This document shows positions 1 to 10,923 of a stretch of DNA of 21,962 nucleotides, one piece after another. Location of the stretch: positions 1 to 21,962 of the forward strand of contig KV419435.1 in assembly GCA_001630475.1 (NCBI GenBank), read 5' to 3'. The position numbers were made by a program, and so were the translations under genes. The notes under the pieces are model-generated. The model saw only the letters and a program-made list of their open reading frames with translations. It did not search any database and had not been told where the DNA came from. Positions within the stretch are counted from its first letter, which is position 1. Every line of letters begins with the position of its first letter. The stretch comes from Sistotremastrum niveocremeum HHB9708. Its lineage: Eukaryota; Basidiomycota; Agaricomycetes; Sistotremastrales; Sistotremastraceae.

Positions 1-687
1 GATCACAATGTCTGTCATCATCTCCGTAGACCAATGCTTCAAGGATCAGGATATAAGCTTGGCTAAACGGCTGTTCAAGCAAGCAGTGACCTCAATCAGT
101 TCTAATGTGATGCCAATCCAGATTCCAGAAGCATAGCAGGTGCGTTCTTCACCCCGCATGTCACATCTTCCTCGATTGACGACTGCTCACAAGTCACTGT
201 CTTCTCATATTTTGCATTCTTCATTATTCTTCTGTGCTCTCTTGTTATCCCCCCTCGCCTCTTGATTGTCACCTACGCTACAAGCTCTCGTCCTTGTCAA
301 ACTGCCGTATCCGCGCGTCGACAAGCAGGTGTATAACTGTCGGATGTTTGAAGGCAAGACGGGCTCAAAAACAAAGGTGATGCAACAATTACTCCAGAAG
401 CCACTCAACTACTCTATGTCATATTGCCTCAGCGTAGTCATCAATGCCCTCGGACTGTCCCCAATCATCCAGAATCTCCTTGCGATGACTTCAGCTTCTC
501 ACCTCCTTCGACAATTCCATTCTAATCTGTCTGGATCAAACACGATTTCTGTACTCATAGAGGGAGCAGAGCTGACGTGACAAGAACGATCTGGTCGGAC
601 CGGCAAATTTGGTGTATTATGTGCAGTGACTACTCTCTCGAAGAACGCTCTTTGCCTGTGACTAATAACTGCTGGTCAGGTTACGGC
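1..687. other. Left-edge region without a confident gene
   Basis: No family is recognisable here. An open frame on the plus strand runs in from the left edge and stops at 134-136; it contains an ATG at 8-10 and could be the last exon of a gene lying outside the window. The frame is too short (about 44 codons) to judge. A 104-codon frame at 266-580 has no recognisable domain or good start context. The rest is C/T-rich single-copy-looking sequence. Confidence 0.3.
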
Positions 688-830
688 TAAGGTTGCCCAT
701 GGGCTGGGTGTCACCCGGGTACCCGCAAAAGGTACCCGACACTAGGTATCTGCCGCAGCCAAACCCGGCGGATACGAGTTTGGATTTCTGGAACGACGGG
801 TTACCCGCCATACCCGCGGTAATTAATATA
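688..830 (+). repeat. Degenerate hAT-like transposon end, GGTACC/ACCCG-rich
   Basis: The segment opens with TAAGGTTGCCCATGGGC and then carries many GGTACCC, ACCCG and CGGGTA motifs, followed by an AT-rich core (ATTAATATATATAT). This layout resembles the left end of the complete element at 2180-2557, which opens TAAGGATGTTA, and of the terminus at 21466. No matching right end or target duplication was found, so this looks like a truncated remnant. Assignment to hAT rests on resemblance to the complete neighbour. Confidence 0.4.
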
Positions 831-1729
831 TATATTGCTTAAATTCATAAATATATTATATCATCATCATCACGTGGTGTGTTGACCGTAAGCGGCACTC
901 TTGACCATCGATTGGGCGCCTCTTGGGCTCTGCAGCTTCAGCGTCACATCACCTTCGTCCATTAACATCCTATTCACGATATCTCACATCGTTATCACCA
1001 CGGACGTGCCAAAATCTATTCTTGTCGACCTTTCCAATCGTCATCAACAAAGTTCTCTTGTCCCATTTCCACTTTTTCTCTCTCGCATCTGAGTCGTTTC
1101 CGTTGGCTCCTCAAGTCAAGCACGGGTAATCAAGATCGTCTTTCGTGTGTCAGTATCGGGGCTCTGGAGCTGTCTGGTGGGACAAGATGATCGTTGATGT
1201 GATAAGGGCCATGATGTGTTTGGGTGTGTTTTAAATCGTCATTTCGTTTCTTGTACTAACTCTATTTCTTACTTACATTGCGTCCTCCACATGCTCTATC
1301 TCATCTCGCCTTTGATTTCTCCTTGCATGGCACCTCACTTTCCTTCGACATCTACGTTTCTCTTGTCATCCGATTGTTGACGCGTCGCCATTTACCCCTC
1401 CAGTCGGAACCTTTGCCCTTGACGACGCGGCTTTCATCCTCAAGATGCCGCATCTGGATCAATTCCTCAATTCCCCCTTGCCTGCTTTCCTCCATGGGAC
1501 TCAAGTGTGTACATGAACAGGTATAGAGTGCAAATACTGGGGCACGTTGGTTTGAGATCGTATGTTGACATCACTTCTCTGCCTATTTGTCCACTCATTC
1601 GAGCCCGTCTCTCTTGCATTGTAGCGTCCATCTTGTCCTCCAGTGTGATTGATAAATTTGGTCTTTAGTCCCACTCACTGCAATGCCCATGTACGTACTC
1701 TCTCCACTCTCCTGCCGTTATTGATGGGT
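831..1729. other. Intergenic stretch, nothing recognised
   Basis: This stretch is C/T-rich on the plus strand. It holds only short open frames (82 codons or fewer) in overlapping frames, with no recognisable motif. No repeat, RNA gene or promoter signature stands out. Confidence 0.3.
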
Positions 1730-1990
1730 TGACGGGTACCTGCAGGGTCTACCCACGGGTTGCAGGTACTTGGGGGGCAGAAACCTGCCGGATACGGGTT
1801 TGACTTCCAAATTTGAGGCAGGTACCTGTACCTGTGGGCAATCTGTCAGGTTGCCTGCCAGTTTGCCCTACAGTCACACAGATTGTACTTTGGAACTCTC
1901 TTCTAAAATAGAGTTCCAAAGTCCAATCTACGTGACTGCAGGCAAGCACAGGTTGTGGTGGGATTGTGACTGGTTAAACTCTTCATCTAG
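1730..1990. repeat. GGTACC-rich degenerate repeat
   Basis: The segment has dense alternations of GGGTACCTG, CAGGTAC and CTGCCGG in both orientations, as in the complete hAT-type element downstream. It also contains a long imperfect inverted repeat, listed separately. I could not define its ends or a target duplication. It is probably an older, broken member of the same repeat class. Confidence 0.4.
1864..1945. repeat. Long imperfect inverted repeat (hairpin)
   Basis: The arms at about 1864-1899 and 1910-1945 are near reverse complements. The inner 19 bases, reading TTTGGAACTCT into the loop, have one mismatch, and outer blocks such as CAGTCAC/GTGACTG also pair. The loop is about 10 nt. It would fold into a hairpin in DNA or RNA. 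It lies inside GGTACC-rich repeat DNA and may be the core of a fold-back MITE. Confidence 0.6.
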
Positions 1991-2041
1991 GGTCTGAAAG
2001 TCCAGTCACAAATGGACTTTTTCCATTTTTGCCTGTGACTA

Positions 2042-2139
2042 CTTCTGAAAAAATTAGACCTACTAATTGTACTTTTGAGCGCTCAGGAGCACTAAAAAGT
2101 ACTCAAAAGTACAATTAATAGGTCTAATTTTTTCTGAAG
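2042..2139. mobile_element. 98 bp fold-back MITE flanked by TA
   Basis: The element is almost entirely palindromic. The left arm (about 2042-2079) opens CTTCTGAAAAAATTAGACC, and the right arm (about 2102-2139) is its reverse complement with two mismatches, separated by a 22 nt spacer. A TA dinucleotide sits at each edge (2040-2041 and 2140-2141), as expected for target duplication by Tc1/mariner-type transposases. It encodes nothing. Which transposase moved it cannot be told from this window; its ends do not match those of the large transposon at 15108-19577. Confidence 0.65.
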
Positions 2140-2179
2140 TATGATGAATATGTGGCCATACCCACTTGAGACCTAAAAT

Positions 2180-2557
2180 TAAGGATGTTAAACGAGTATA
2201 TCTTGCGGGTATGGGTACCTGCGCAGAAATTCAGAATCCATACCCACATCTGCCAGGTATTTTGACATGGGTACCTGCTACCTGTCAGGTATACCCACAG
2301 ATATTCAGAATATATTTCCTATTTTTAAAACAATTTTTTCGAGCTGTTTGAGCAATTTGGAGCCATAAAAAATTTGGGGTATCTGAAGACCTATGGGTGA
2401 GGCAGGTACCTGTGGTGAAAATTTCCCAGAACCAATACCTGCATCTGCCGGGTATTGATACATGCAGGTATTGTGTGTACGGGTACCTGTCCTTGGCGGG
2501 TACCTGTGGCAGGGACCCGGGCATGCAATACCGGGTACCACTCATCTAACATCCTTA
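2180..2557. mobile_element. Complete 378 bp non-autonomous hAT-type element
   Basis: The left end reads TAAGGATGTTAAACGAGT, and the right end, read inward, is TAAGGATGTTAGATGAGT, so the first 18 bases differ at two positions. The element is bounded by a perfect 8 bp direct repeat, CCTAAAAT, at 2172-2179 and 2558-2565. Eight-base target duplications are the hallmark of the hAT superfamily. The interior is filled with GGGTACCTG/CAGGTACCC motifs that could serve as subterminal transposase-binding sites. There is no coding capacity, so it must be moved in trans. Confidence 0.85.
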
Positions 2558-2565
2558 CCTAAAAT

Positions 2566-5097
2566 ACCTTGGGTATGCTGCTATAATTCCAGTTCAGTGA
2601 GCATTGGACAAGCTACAACTCGTATTGCCCGTTAGGGTTGCACCTCTAGTGATCATGATATATTGCTAACGAGGGCGTAAGACAGGCACACAAGCTAAAG
2701 AAACGCTAGCCACTCGCGACGATGGAAGTCCAGAAGCAAACGATCGACAAAGAAGGCGATCGAGCGGAGCTGGAATGCTAACAACTTCTTTCAGCGGCTA
2801 ACAGGGTTCTCCGGACATAAGAGAGTTTGGGGCGGTGGAGCTGTTGTGCCGAACTTGCCGATTTTGCACGGACCTTGGGTTCTAGTCGATGTGCCGGACT
2901 TTGCCGGTCGGTACCCCTTGTCCTTCAAGACCGAACTCCTTATTCATTCACTCGCCCTCCGTCGCCATCGCCTCAAAATCATTATAAATCGAAATATCAG
3001 TCATTCAGTAACTTATTGGAGATCCGACGCGGCCCCTTTTCTTATTATTCATTCGTCTTCGTCAACATGTTTCCTCCTTCGTCCGATATTCGTCACTCCC
3101 GACTGCCTTCGATTTCAATCGCTGAGCAATCGTTCTTTATTTATTATTAATCTTAGAGCCTCGTTATGAATACCGAACCGTATATATAGACCTAGGAATA
3201 CGCTCCAATGTACATTATCTCCTCTCTAGTAGACAACTGAGACTTAGATTGAGCTAGAAAATCCCAGTTTGACCTCAAGAACTGTAAGACGCAGCTTGTA
3301 GGCATTATCTGAGGACTGTCTCGCCATACCAAAGCCCCTCAAGCACTCTATTCGAGAAAGGTCATCAAAACTCTAAAATCCAACTTTATATTCATTCGCA
3401 CTCGTAGATCGAGTATTGAGACACATATTCGATTCTATACTACCTCTAATACACACCTATCGACTATCTAAGAGTTCCTATTCGATCCTAGAACCACCTA
3501 TTCGAGTATCGATCTCACACGATAGTTTCGATCTCTTCAATATACTTAGGGATCTCCTGATCTACGGCCTTACTCGTGAGCGTAGCATCTGACAACCCGT
3601 CGGGCTACCCGGGCTCCTGCGAACTGACCAAAGTCCGCACTGGACTCGATGGTGGGTCAACTCTCGCTCTCGCCAAATACACGCAACGTGGGGCTTGTGA
3701 TAGGTCAATTTGATTGTCGAGGTCCGGAACCGATCTCAGTCGCAACAGCTCAACATGTTCCACAACATCCTCCGCACGGAATGTCAATGCGAAAGCATGG
3801 TCTTACTTCCATCTCTACTGCAGGTTTGAAGCCGTACGTCTGAAACGAAGCCCTCTTCCTGAATTGGTAATCGACCACCATGTGAAGAAGCTTAGTCGTC
3901 GCTAAGTGATCAGTCTGGCTCCCTAATCTTCGTCTTCTTACCCCTGGTTATGTTAAGGTTCCGGACTCCGGTGACCAAATCGATCTCACACTGGATCGCC
4001 GATTTCGGCACCAACTATCTAGTCGAGAGTCATTTAAACAAATGCGGAAGCCGAGAACGTGTTCGAGCCGTGCAGTGAGAATATTGTCAGGACCTCCCGC
4101 AGCTAGGAAGGCCCAAGCAAGTGAATGCTTGGTGTCAACTCCATAGATGTGTCAGTATCATTTTTTTTTTTTTTTGATATCGATCGTGCTCGAAGCTTTC
4201 TATATCGTTGATGGACTTCAGTTGCTCAATTCGAGGCACAACCAGATATACTTGTCCCCAGACCATAAAGCAATCATTTGTCCGAAAAATCTGCTGAAAT
4301 AATCCGCCCCAAAGGGAAGCACGGCCGGCGTAAGCGCCGACGTTTCCCATGACAATCAGGGGCATGCCGCTTTCCCACACTCCTTCTAAGCTGCCTGCAT
4401 CCTCAACAGAACGCGATCGACCCCGCAAGAACAACACACGTTTGAAGATTCGTTTACTAGTCGAGCTCCCATGATCTGCTTCAAGCTGCCAAGATATCCA
4501 GAGCCGCACGTCTAGACTAGAACCATGATGTGTGGTGAGAGAAATGGATGATTTCATACTGGTGCAACGTGTCCAATCAAATAAATGTTATTACAGATGC
4601 GACACATCCAGATTTGATTCCGACGATAATCAGGAACGAAAGACTCACTCAGGGACGACTTGGATCTCCGTGGACAACCAGTGGGTTGGGTACAGGTCAC
4701 CGTCTGTCCTCTAAATTAGCTACAACCTTGCAGAAGTCCACTTCAACCCTCGTGCCCGTGAGCGATCTAACCTCGACGCACGTCCGCTATCGTGGGTCGA
4801 CCGATGAGAAGATTGACGACGCTTGCTTTGCGTAGCATGGCAGGGCAGAATAGGTTAAATGAGATGTTGAGGTGTGCGTGGCGAGGAAAGCGAAGCCAGC
4901 AAGCTTCTTCAGCTCGTGCGTCAGTATCATCGTGCCTTGTCGGATTTCCTTGCTGACCATGATGTAACACACTGTCAGTTCACAGATTCTTCTCACGCTG
5001 ACTAAGGAACATCTTGAAGTGACATCGACGAACAGTATAGCAGGTCATACGCTGCTGTGAAGAATATTCATCAATGAAGTATTGCGAAAGTCCATGG
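2566..5097. other. Gene-poor region, possible decayed elements
   Basis: No gene can be supported. A stretch near 2840-3600 contains a TATA-like TATATATAGA at about 3180 and pyrimidine-rich blocks, suggestive of a worn retroelement LTR, but I found no second copy and no TG..CA ends with a target duplication. On the minus strand about 3605-4150 has several open stretches of protein-like composition interrupted by stops, with no family recognised. A run of 15 T (4161-4175) lies beside them. Frames at 4135-4557 (minus, 140 codons) and 4548-4835 (plus) show no known domain. Confidence 0.3.
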
Positions 5098-5101
5098 GAT
5101 G

Positions 5102-5109
5102 TATAAAAG
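5102..5109 (+). promoter_or_regulatory. TATA box of the peroxygenase gene
   Basis: TATAAAAG lies 89 bases upstream of the ATG at 5198. The intervening leader contains C/T-rich blocks (CACTCCTCCTCTCCTC), a common arrangement near transcription starts of strongly expressed fungal genes. Transcription would be expected to begin roughly 30 bases downstream of the box. Confidence 0.7.
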
Positions 5110-5197
5110 CCCATCATTGAAGGCAGAGTTTCTCCATCGACCAGTCTCACCTGACAAGTCATCCTCGACCACTCCTCCTCTCCTCAATTCCAAAGAA

Positions 5198-6614
5198 ATG
5201 TTCGGAACTCTTAAAGCCTTCGCTTTCATCGCTGCTACGCTCTCCACAAGTGTTGTCCTTGGTGCCGCAACCGGTTCTGATGGCGGTGTGATCATCACTC
5301 TCCCTCCCCGCTCCAAGGATGTCGGCATCAAGAAAGTTCCTGGTATGTGTTATTCACTCTTTTCATAACGTAGTCCTAACACTACTCGCAGACGCTGCTC
5401 ACCCTTACATCGCACCTGGACCCAATGACCAACGTGGCCCGTGCCGTAAGTCATCTCCGAAATACCTAGAAAGTCACATAATAAATGGCCCTCTTAGCTG
5501 CCTTGAACACTCTGGCAAACCACGGTTACATCCCCCGCAATGGTATCGCCTCCTTCGAAGAAATCCTCGCTGGAACACGCGAAGGCTTCAACATGGACCG
5601 CGATCTCGCAGGCTTCCTGGCCGGTTTCTCCATGGTAAGAGCTTCAAATTTGTTCAATCACACACTTCTGACAATATATCTAGATGGCCCGCGGAAATGC
5701 TTTCCTGAACAAGCTCTCCATCGGTTCCGTCTCCCCTCAAATCCCAGTCGTCCCTGGCGCCATCGATGGCCCTGCTCCTCCCGGCGGTATCGCCAAGCAT
5801 GATCGCTTTGAAGGCGATGTCTCCATGACCCGCCAGGACTTCAACATCGGTGATGATGTTCACTTCCAAATCAGTCTCTTCGACGAGGTTTGTCTAATCC
5901 TCCTTCTCAATTCCCGATTCATTAATCATGGATTATATAGTTCCTCTCCGCTATTGAAGAATTCGGCGATGACAATGCGCTCCACGGTCCCAAGTCCATC
6001 GTTAACATGAAAGTCATGCAAGAGTTCAAGTTCCAACGCTTCCAGGAATCCCAGGCTGCCGATAAAACCGTCTCTTTCCACTCCAGCCGCATCGCCTCCT
6101 CTTACAACGAAGCTGCTTTCATCCTCACCTTCTTCGCTAACGGTGAGATTCTCCACCTTTCTCTTTGTAGGCGATATACTAAAACAATGCCCTCAGGAAC
6201 CGACGGTCTCCTGAGCAAGCAAGCTTTGACTTCCATCTTCCAAAACCAGACCTTCGCTCCTAACTGGTTCCGTCGTTCCTCCCCCGGTACCTTCGACTTC
6301 ATCGTCGACACCGCCGCCGAAGTCCTCGCTCCCCACCCCATCCAACCCGGTGCCAACGTCAACGGTGTATACGTCCTCGATCCCACTGACACCAGCGTAC
6401 GTATTCCCCTCCCTCCACCAAATATTCCTCGCTGACATTGAATTTTATACAGTGCAATGCCGCATACTCTGACTTCGTCCTTAACAACCTCCCCCACACT
6501 CTTAACAACGTCACCCAGCCTACATTCAAGAAGAACATCCAGACCTTGTTGAAGATTGTCGCTACTCCCTTCGGATGCCCCGAGCTCCTCCCTGCTGGCC
6601 CCGTCGGTCAATAA
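5198..6614 (+). CDS. Unspecific peroxygenase (heme-thiolate peroxidase, chloroperoxidase family), secreted, long type
   Basis: Seven exons: 5198-5342, 5392-5445, 5498-5634, 5684-5887, 5941-6142, 6197-6396, 6453-6614. The six introns are 49-56 bp with GT..AG ends, and splicing gives 367 aa. Residues 1-22 form a hydrophobic signal peptide, so the enzyme should be exported. The PCP motif is at 65-67, with Cys66 as axial heme thiolate. E155-G156-D157 lies in FEGD followed by SMTR. R230 and E237, seven residues apart, fit the acid-base pair of long peroxygenases. C315 and C356, 41 apart, fit the conserved C-terminal disulfide. NQT, NGT and NVT sequons suggest N-glycosylation. Family members use hydrogen peroxide to oxygenate or halogenate organic substrates; the actual substrate cannot be inferred. 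The start was chosen for the signal peptide and the TATA box upstream. No partner genes lie beside it. Confidence 0.93.
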
Positions 6615-9600
6615 ACGAACATCATAATTCTTTCTGCGGAGGAGTATGCTGCTCTCATCCTGTCCCACATATCTTACCCATTGGTCTATTTGTCGCATCA
6701 CTCGCCTCGCCAAAATCGCGTGTTTTGTGTTAGCGTTGTATTTAGTAGTATTCCTGTAATAGCTCCTATTTTATAGAGATGATGCAGCACATCTTCTTCA
6801 CCGATTTTCTGAGTCTTGGCACGATTCAAGCCAGACAATTCATGATGTCCGGACGGCGAACAACAAAACGAAATGGATCGAGAGTATCGCGTGACAACGC
6901 GTCGTGTCACGCTTGTGGTCATTATTCTCGTTCGCATCCAGTCGTATCCAGTCCACATCCTAGCTCGAGTTGCTCCGAACGAAGCAGCGCCCGCATGGGA
7001 CGTCAATCAGATTCACCACTCCTATACCCGACGTCCGAGTCTATAAATCTTCGAACAACCCCCGCCATAACGCTATCAGCTACAAGAATCACCAAGATTC
7101 ACCTGTCCTATAATCCGGTCACTCTGGATATCCACAGGACACTTCTGTCATATTCCAGCTCCTATTCCGCAACCATCTATTTTCAAGCATCATGCAAAGT
7201 CGCCTTTCCACATCCTCAAACCGTTGCCGTCGGGCATTGGGCATTCCTTGATGTGGGATCAAGATACACAGTTCGATCTTCAAGGCGAAGAGAGACTTGA
7301 AGAGGTCCATGCTTGTCGCGATTGTGATCAGAACTCCCCTGGATCACGGGCTACCTGTTTGGTTTAATTAGACATCGCACGATGCATATTACGGAGGCTG
7401 GTCTTGAAGCATCTCCTACACAAATCAAGAATAGGGAGCTGAAATCTGCGGCCAAATGCGATGAATGTATTACGAAATTCACATCCCTGTAGTATTTATA
7501 CATCCACACAGCTTACATTATAGAAGCAATCAGAACAGAATAACAATAAAGTCCAAGCAAAAGGGAGAGTCGGGTAGCTCCAGAGGATACCACCTGGCCC
7601 TTGTCTCCCCCCAACAGGAGCTTTCATCGCTGAGGAATGTGCAACGCACCTCCTGTCCAGAGTGAGGTGTGTTCCAAACTGGGGGCCTGCAGACCCATAA
7701 TTTGAAACCACAACCCTGCGCCTGAACCACATCCACATCGCGAGAGGGAGCATCTCTATTGTTACTTATGGGGTAAGTTTCTGGGTATGGGCGAGCTGAA
7801 GATTTGATTGTGAAAGAGCTCGGGTGGGTTGGCGAATGTTCAAGAGGCTTCGCAATAGTAGCAGACCAGAGGAATATTCTTTCGTTTCGGTGGTTAGCAC
7901 AAGGGGCACAGGTCCCGGCTGACGGTAGCAGATAAGTGGCCGAGAGCGCTTAATTTGGGAACACCGTTTGCTGAAAGCATAGTCGGCTTCCGGATGCCGG
8001 TTGCGCATTCATGACAAGCGAATTTTGCTGATCGGTTCAGAGCACCGCAGTCCAATGTTTCGTCGCTTTGTTATCTTATATGTCTGTTGCAGGGCCGCCG
8101 AACAGGAAGGAAAGCAAAGATTGAGAAGAGGATCGCACAAATTCTTGTCACAATTGGTGAAGATAGCCCTGCAGATCCTTTAGAAGACGCAGATGAGAAG
8201 ATACGGACGCGCCGATACCACTTCAATGACAGAGGCAGTTAGATATAGAGCTTATTCCGACCCCTAAAGGGTTTGCAGAGCGCGCAGGAGAACGAAAAGT
8301 TTTTGAAGTCCAGATAGTCTCGGGATGAAGCAACATCGGTATGGATGGATGGACAACGTGCCACGGTGACAGTGGCGGTTTAAACCTCTCATGTTCGGAG
8401 GAGCCGTTATCATATTTGGTAACCGGGCTGGGTCGAAAGGGAGGAAGCGGGCACGTCATCGGGTGAATACGATCAATCTAGAATACGCGTCAGCAAACGC
8501 GACGAAGTCCAGTGTGAGGATTACAGACCGTGTTGGGACGCAAGGACTTCTTCGATACATCCTCTTCTACTCAATCATGCACCGACTTCTCCGATCCTCC
8601 GTCTCGAGCAAGGTGGCAGCGTCGTGGTCATCCCCGATTAAATGGCCGGAGGAACTCGTACTGATGCTAGACTCTCAATTCAAAAGGCTCGATCGATAGC
8701 CATCATGCAATGAACATGCGGATTGGAGATCGAAGGGCGGCCGTACTTGAAATATATTGACGTTCCTCTGAAATCTCCCATCCGGCTGATCGATGTCGCG
8801 CTGGATCTAGAGGGTCGATTCGGTGATCGTTTCATTATTGCAGTAACATATGAATCTATTTCCGACACGTGTGTCCTAAGTGCAATCGAATTTCAGATAG
8901 GAACAGAAAGAGACGGGAGCTAGCGCACGTACAGTCGACGACAACTTCTTCCCTTCAACAAATATATCCTTCATCCTTCATATCACGCTAATCCCATAGC
9001 AAAGTATCCCAATCGTCAGCGGCCCGCCTATTGGGATCGCGATATCGAGTGCTTGGATGCGAATCGAAGATCCTGGCGACACGCATCATGGTCAAATACG
9101 AGGCAACGGGAAAAGCTCGTGCTGGTATTTACAAGGATCATCCCATCTCTCCGAGACTCATCCATATATCCCGGAACACAACTCTTCGAGCCTAGAGTAT
9201 AGGAATCGACATTATCTCGCGCGGACAGGAAAATCACATACGCCAGCGATTGTTCATTTAGATTTGATGTCAGGCTGAACTCTTGCAAATTTCGAGGGAG
9301 GGACCATTAGACTTGCATCCCAAGCTCTTCTCCAGCTGTCCATAGTCTGCCAGTTGTGATTGCGCTGATCGTTACTGAATTTGCTGATTGTTCGAGACGA
9401 TGAACGGAACGTCGGAGTCCGGATGTTCGACTAACTCCTTTTTCAGGCCTTGCTTTTCTCTTTATCTTTCTCGAGCGCTGTGAATGAACATTGCTGCTTT
9501 CTACTTGTCTAATCCATTATATCTCTGTTGAAGTTCGTCATGGTTCAGCATCAGCATCTTCCTCTCCAGACGGCAGACGCTTGATTACAGAGAGATTTAT

Positions 9601-10048
9601 TTCGACCAGCGTGTAGTGCGTGACGAAAACTTTTCTCTATTAGCAAGGAGATAACAGATGCCTTCTTCTAGTGAGGCTTCGGCGAGGCGGTCAGGTCTCA
9701 GGCCGCGAAAATTTACTCGAAATATTAGTCCCCTTTTCTAGACCGATCATCAATCCTCTTCAACGACAGTCACTCGCTCCACCACTCGACTTCTTTCACA
9801 ATAGATTTATCAGTCCGCTCCCTGCTACAGATCTACACGCAAATGTAACGGTGAAGCTGACAGGCTAAGAGAGAGGCTCTGTGAACATGCTGGGCGAGTG
9901 ATCCGGGCGGATAGCCCGAGACCTCTTTCCCCTTGCATACACACGGCAGGTGAACGCAGTAGTAACCACCGAATATTTTTTGCTCAATCCGACTCTTTCA
10001 TTTGCTGCGTAGGTATCTCAACCTCAATCTGAATCCCAGTCACTGCCC
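6615..10048. other. Long gene-poor interval downstream of the peroxygenase
   Basis: No recognisable family. The peroxygenase 3' UTR and polyadenylation site should lie just after 6614; no exact AATAAA was seen there. A TATAAA at 7042 precedes a roughly 105-codon open stretch (about 7060-7378) that has no early ATG. The plus frames at 8391-8699 and about 8711-8923 have somewhat protein-like composition (the second contains KYIDVPLKSPIRLIDVALDL), but sit in different frames and lack clear splice links. They may be relics of one gene. A 173-codon frame at 6779-7300 is serine/arginine-rich without motifs. Confidence 0.3.
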
Positions 10049-10520
10049 TTGGATCGACCACGGTGCCTACGCTCGGCCAAAGCTTCGCTTGATGTATCAA
10101 GAAAGTTAATTCGATCAAGAGAATTTAAAGACATGATCAGCACGATCTTCGATCGCCAATACCAATGCCGAAGCCCCAAAGCCGATTGTTCATTAATATT
10201 GAGCGCTCATTCTGGCAGATCATCCTCCGAATCTGGCAACTTCTTTCCCTACATGTGATCTCCCTCTTCCGGACTCTAGGGGTTTTGGACTTCTGGCTCG
10301 ATCGCGCCCGCGATCGACTTGCGACTTGTCAAATTATGATTGTTCCGAAGATGAGACTCCCGATCGTGCGATCTCGAGCGTAAAGTGTATGCACACCCGT
10401 ATTCCGGATCCTCCCGCAGAACGAAATCCTTTATTCAATTAATATTATCCTCCCGAATGCCAAGCATATTCTACAAACGATCTCCGCGTCTATCCTTCCA
10501 TCGAAGACTCCGCGATCGGA
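10049..10520. other. GATC-rich block upstream of a TATA box (copy A)
   Basis: By eye this block holds 14 GATC tetramers in about 480 bp, many inside CGATCG or TCGATC, where about two would be expected by chance. It ends about 29 bp before the TATA box at 10547. Two similar blocks occur at 11758-12275 and 20125-20885. They may be a repeated binding site for a regulator or a diverged repeat family; no protein is known to me for this pattern. Confidence 0.45.
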
Positions 10521-10546
10521 TTTGAGCTGTGGTGTTCTCCTCGATG

Positions 10547-10554
10547 TATAAAAG
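10547..10554 (+). promoter_or_regulatory. TATA box of module A
   Basis: TATAAAAG is followed by a pyrimidine-rich leader (CCCCATCTACACTTATCTC). This is the same arrangement as at the peroxygenase gene and at 20896. It implies plus-strand transcription toward 10924-11207. Confidence 0.5.
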
Positions 10555-10923
10555 GACGACAGAACTGTTGGTTTTCCCCATCTACACTTATCTCTGTCTA
10601 TCTACACCGAGCCAAACGACTTGTACTTTCTTGCTTTACATATCCGCTGCTATGTCTCCAGTCCACGCTACGTTCCCTTGACGCACCATGCATACATAAT
10701 CTTGCCACTACTCTCTTCCCGTGCCCAGCGAGCTAATTCACGTACCTGGACACGTCGCAGGGTCAGGAGTTATGTGTCGCGTTGGTCATCATCTATTAAA
10801 TCTGGGTAATTTTCTCCTCATTGTCATATTCGGTCTTAGAACTTATTGAACCATGACATAGGAATCCTGAAGCGATGGGATTCTCTCTCATCCTCTTTCG
10901 GGGTTAGCCCTCATAACGGCTTG

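Noticed and set aside
1749-2545. Several 60-86 codon frames in the GGTACC-rich repeats
   Set aside because: They arise from the repetitive motif itself within non-coding transposon remnants.
2840-3600. Possible retrotransposon LTR
   Set aside because: It has a TATA-like box and pyrimidine blocks, but there is no second copy, no target duplication, no clear primer-binding site and no reverse transcriptase nearby.
3605-4557. Minus-strand open stretches that looked protein-like
   Set aside because: Stops interrupt them, splice sites tried did not restore a frame, and no family was recognised.
6102-6713. 203-codon minus-strand frame
   Set aside because: It lies antisense to exons 5-7 of the peroxygenase and has no motif; it reflects codon bias of the sense gene.
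6779-7300. 173-codon plus-strand frame
   Set aside because: It is serine/arginine-rich with no domain, no TATA box or leader upstream, and overlapping frames of similar length.
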